DNA of 15,737 nucleotides from positions 1 through 15,737 of the forward strand of contig CALBST010000162.1 of the NCBI GenBank assembly GCA_937967425.1, in the 5' to 3' direction. The notes beneath the pieces were generated by a model. The model saw nothing but the letters and a program-made list of their open reading frames with translations. It did not search any database and was not told the origin of the DNA. A program made the position numbers and the translations under genes. Numbering within the stretch: position 1 is the stretch's first letter; every line of letters begins with the position of its first letter. Source of the DNA: an uncultured Caulobacteraceae bacterium (GTDB lineage: Bacteria; Pseudomonadota; Alphaproteobacteria; Caulobacterales; TH1-2). Shown piece by piece: positions 13,088-15,737 of the stretch.

Positions 13088-15646
13088 ATGAGCAAAAAGT
13101 CAAATTGGGGTCGGATTCTGCTTTCGGGCGCGTCGCTCGCGGCAATGGGCGCACTTACGTCGCCCGCTCTGGCTCAAGACGCAGACGAAGTGACGGACGA
13201 AATCGTCGTCACAGCGACGGGCCGTGCGGCGGCGATCCAAGACGTTCCGCTGGCCGTTACGGCCGTGAGCGGCCAACAACTCGAAAACTCCGGCGTGCAA
13301 GATCTGCGCGACGTGACGCAAGTCGCGCCGTCGCTGCAAATGGGCACTGGCCAATCGAATTCTTCCGGCACGATCGCGCGTATCCGCGGCATCGGCACCG
13401 GTTCGGACAACCCAGGCTTTGAAGGCGCGGTCGGTATTTTCATCGACGGCGTCTATCGTTCGCGCGCGGGCGCCGCCCTCGCCGATCTTCCTGAACTTGA
13501 GCGCGTCGAAGTGCTGCGCGGCCCACAAGGCACGCTGTTCGGCCGCAACACCTCGGCTGGCGCCATCAGCGTCATCTCCGCAGGCCCAGGCTTTGAGCCG
13601 GGCATGTATCTGCAGGGCAGCTACGGCCTCGACGACCTCGAAGAGTATGGCCTGGAAGCCGGCGTCAACATGCCGGTCACCGACTCGTTCGCCATGCGCT
13701 TTGACGGCGTGATCCGCGATCGCGGCGGTTACATCACCGACGCCACCAGCGGCGACGAAATCAACACCTCGAGCCGTTGGTCGGCGCGCGCGCAAGCGAC
13801 GCTCGATCTCTCGGCCGACGCTTCGCTGCGCTTCATCCTCGATGGCGCGGAAAGCGACTCCGTTTGCTGCGGCGTGACGATGGTAAACGCCGGCACGACC
13901 TCGGCGCTCATCTCGGCGCTGACGGGCGGCACGGGCGTTCTGCCGATCGCTCCGGAAGATCGCCGCATGACGGTGACGCCGGGCCGCGGCTACGCGGAAA
14001 CGACTGAAGAATGGGGCTTCTCAGGCCAGCTCGACTGGGATCTGGGCGGCGTCAACCTGACCTCGATCACCGCCTGGCGCAGCTGGGAAGCAGTTCGCGA
14101 TCAGGACGTCGACTTCACGTCAGCCGACATCGCCTATCGCGACGGCCTCGAAGTTGGCTTCGACACCTTCACCCAGGAAATCCGCCTGCAAGGTGAAGTG
14201 GGCCGTCTGAACTGGTTGGTCGGCGTCTTCTACGCTGACGAAACGCTCAACACGACGGACACGATCCGCGTTGGTGCTCAGTCTTCGGCCTACACCAACC
14301 TGGCGGTTTCGTCGGGCTGCGCGGCGCCGGAACTGTTCAACCTCTGCGGCGGTCTGCAGCCGTCAATCTTCCAAGCAGTTGCTTCGACGAGCTTCGCGCT
14401 CTTCCCGCAGGTGCTGATTGACGTCAACAGCCAGAACCCGGGCCCGAACGCCGGCAGCTTGGTGACCTCTCCCAGCGGCCAAGGCCAGCAGGCCGACAAT
14501 TGGAACGTCGAAACGCAAAGCCTGGCGCTGTTCACGCACAACGAGATCAACCTCTCGGATAACCTCGTGCTGACGCTCGGCCTTCGCTACAGCGACGAGT
14601 CGAAGGAATTGTTGGCCAACCTGAACGCCACCAACTCCACGTGCGACTCGCTGCGTGCGATGGAATTGGCGACCAGCGTGTCGGTCCCGACCCCGGGCGG
14701 CATCGTTTCGGCGATCCAAGGCTCGTCGGCGGCTGGCGCCCAAGCGATGGCGCTGGCGTGCAACCCCGCCGTCAACAACATCTCGAACGGCACCTGGACG
14801 GGTGACAGCGACGAAGAAGAGTTCAGCGGCACGGCCTCGCTGGCCTATCACATCAGCGACGACATGATGGTCTATGCGGGCTACTCGCGCGGCTACAAAG
14901 CGGGCGGCTTCAACGTCGACCGTTCGGGCTTCGCGGTGACGCCGGCGACGACCTCGTCTGCTTCGCTCAATGTCGGCCAGCTGGCGTTCGCGCCGGAGTT
15001 CACGGACTCCTACGAAATCGGCCTGAAATCGACGCTGTTCGGCGGCTCGACGACGTTCAACGTCACGGGCTTCTACCAGCAGATCTCCGACTACCAGTTG
15101 AACGCCTTCAACGGCTTCAACTTCATCACCCGCAACATCCCGGATGTGATCAGCCAAGGTGTCGAGCTCGAACTGGCGATGAACCCGTTCGAAGGTCTGA
15201 ACATCAATACCGGCGTGGTCTACACGGACGCGTATTATGACAGCACGGTCGTGTTCAACACGCTTCAGCCGATCGGCAACACCGTGACCGCTGGCGATCC
15301 GCTCTCGTTCGCGCCGGAATGGACTGTGACGGGCGCCATCGCCTATCGCGTTCCGCTCGGCGGCAACCTCGGCGCGCTGTTCTATCTCGATGGCCGCTGG
15401 AACAGCGAGTACCGCACGCAAACGCTGAACCGCAACCCGGTCACGGACAACGAATCGTTCGCGATCTTCAACGGCCGCATCGGCATCGGTCCGGAGAACG
15501 AGCGTTGGTCGCTTGAACTGTTCGGCGCCAACCTGACTGACGAATTCTACTATGTCGGCGCCTTCTCGCCGCCGCTGCAGAACTCGTTCGTTGTGTTCCC
15601 GAACGAGCCGCGCACCTACGGTGTGTCGCTCCGCCTGCAATACTAA
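13088..15646 (+). CDS. TonB-dependent outer-membrane receptor
   Basis: The 852-residue protein starts at ATG 13088 behind GGGAGGA. A signal peptide ends SPALA-Q (cut after Ala29). The TonB box DEIVVTA is at 37-43. The plug follows, with DVPLAVTAVSGQQL, the IRGIG block (99-103), VGIFIDGVYRSR, and RVEVLRGPQGTLFGRNTSAG. The rest is a 22-strand-type barrel, with YSRGYKAGGFN, FAPEFTDSYEIGLKS, GVELELAMNPFEGLNINTG and a C-terminal aromatic ending, YGVSLRLQY. It imports a scarce nutrient using TonB-ExbBD energy; the ligand (siderophore, cobalamin, glycan or other) cannot be told. Six cysteines (260, 261, 411, 420, 519, 558) probably lie in outer loops. No partner transport gene is in view. The gene ends at a strong terminator. 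Confidence 0.95.
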   Translation: MSKKSNWGRILLSGASLAAMGALTSPALAQDADEVTDEIVVTATGRAAAIQDVPLAVTAVSGQQLENSGVQDLRDVTQVAPSLQMGTGQSNSSGTIARIRGIGTGSDNPGFEGAVGIFIDGVYRSRAGAALADLPELERVEVLRGPQGTLFGRNTSAGAISVISAGPGFEPGMYLQGSYGLDDLEEYGLEAGVNMPVTDSFAMRFDGVIRDRGGYITDATSGDEINTSSRWSARAQATLDLSADASLRFILDGAESDSVCCGVTMVNAGTTSALISALTGGTGVLPIAPEDRRMTVTPGRGYAETTEEWGFSGQLDWDLGGVNLTSITAWRSWEAVRDQDVDFTSADIAYRDGLEVGFDTFTQEIRLQGEVGRLNWLVGVFYADETLNTTDTIRVGAQSSAYTNLAVSSGCAAPELFNLCGGLQPSIFQAVASTSFALFPQVLIDVNSQNPGPNAGSLVTSPSGQGQQADNWNVETQSLALFTHNEINLSDNLVLTLGLRYSDESKELLANLNATNSTCDSLRAMELATSVSVPTPGGIVSAIQGSSAAGAQAMALACNPAVNNISNGTWTGDSDEEEFSGTASLAYHISDDMMVYAGYSRGYKAGGFNVDRSGFAVTPATTSSASLNVGQLAFAPEFTDSYEIGLKSTLFGGSTTFNVTGFYQQISDYQLNAFNGFNFITRNIPDVISQGVELELAMNPFEGLNINTGVVYTDAYYDSTVVFNTLQPIGNTVTAGDPLSFAPEWTVTGAIAYRVPLGGNLGALFYLDGRWNSEYRTQTLNRNPVTDNESFAIFNGRIGIGPENERWSLELFGANLTDEFYYVGAFSPPLQNSFVVFPNEPRTYGVSLRLQY

Positions 15647-15663
15647 TCAGCTCAACAAGCTGA
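15647..15663 (+). other. Small hairpin directly after the receptor stop
   Basis: TCAGCT (15647-15652) pairs with AGCTGA (15658-15663) around CAACA. It precedes the main terminator by six bases and may guard the 3' end. Confidence 0.4.
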
Positions 15664-15668
15664 GCCTG

Positions 15669-15702
15669 ACGGCCGGAGCGAGAGCTCCGGCCGTTTTGTT
15701 TT
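15669..15702 (+). terminator. Rho-independent terminator after the TonB receptor
   Basis: Perfect 11-bp stem ACGGCCGGAGC (15669-15679) and GCTCCGGCCGT (15684-15694), with a GAGA (GNRA) tetraloop, then TTTGTTTT. The remaining bases to 15737 contain no supportable gene. Confidence 0.93.
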
Positions 15703-15737
15703 GGCGCAACACAGCCTAGCGTGCCCCGCATGGAGCT

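Noticed and set aside
14363..15640. Long antisense open frame (425 codons) inside the TonB receptor gene
   Set aside because: It lies wholly opposite a confident gene and has the Arg/Glu/Val-biased composition of a shadow frame.
1..15737. CRISPR array, tRNA or rRNA gene, insertion sequence or prophage genes
   Set aside because: No regularly spaced repeats, cloverleaf sequence, transposase or integrase motifs were seen on either strand.

Overview
The window is GC-rich, gene-dense bacterial DNA. Several features point to an alphaproteobacterium, probably in or near Caulobacterales/Hyphomonadaceae. These are a TonB-dependent receptor with an Asp-Glu-Ile-Val-Val-Thr-Ala TonB box, a single-domain response regulator ending in a Gly-Pro-Asp-Arg-Arg tail, a DUF58/DUF4159/VWA-like membrane cluster, GCTANAWC-like promoter elements and GC-rich palindromic intergenic repeats. 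The placement is inferred from protein style only. No rRNA, tRNA, CRISPR array, integrase or transposase was seen.

Layout. (1) Positions 1-5381, + strand: the end of a DUF58 protein, then a DUF4159 membrane protein (676-3339) and a VWA-like membrane protein (3336-5381) joined by an ATGA overlap. This matches the Bat/MoxR-associated envelope clusters; a MoxR ATPase would be expected to the left of the window. The only sizeable gap, 507-675, holds two copies of a palindromic repeat in opposite orientation. (2) 5378-5875, - strand: a GNAT acetyltransferase whose stop codon shares a CTAG with the upstream gene. (3) 5969-9113, + strand: an MFS exporter, then a tight SDR and tandem META-domain lipoprotein operon. 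(4) 9119-9592, - strand: a Cys-rich lipoprotein of unknown function, divergent from a pirin gene (9719-10423) that ends at a strong terminator. (5) 10588-11959, + strand: a stand-alone receiver protein, a tiny lipoprotein with an internal repeat and a poly-Asp tail, and a secreted protein of unknown function. (6) 12031-12729, - strand: queC (queuosine precursor synthesis), divergent from a TonB-dependent receptor (13088-15646) that ends at a textbook terminator.

The genes form several independent short transcription units rather than one system. The most coherent functional block is the DUF58-DUF4159-VWA cluster. The most regulation-rich stretch is the 358-base queC/TonB-receptor intergenic region, with direct repeats two helical turns apart, dyads, promoter-like elements and a hairpin in the receptor leader. 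Nothing here clearly amounts to a new defence or mobile system. The best leads are the repeat and inverted gene-end copy at 468-657, the composite DUF4159 protein, and the receptor control region.
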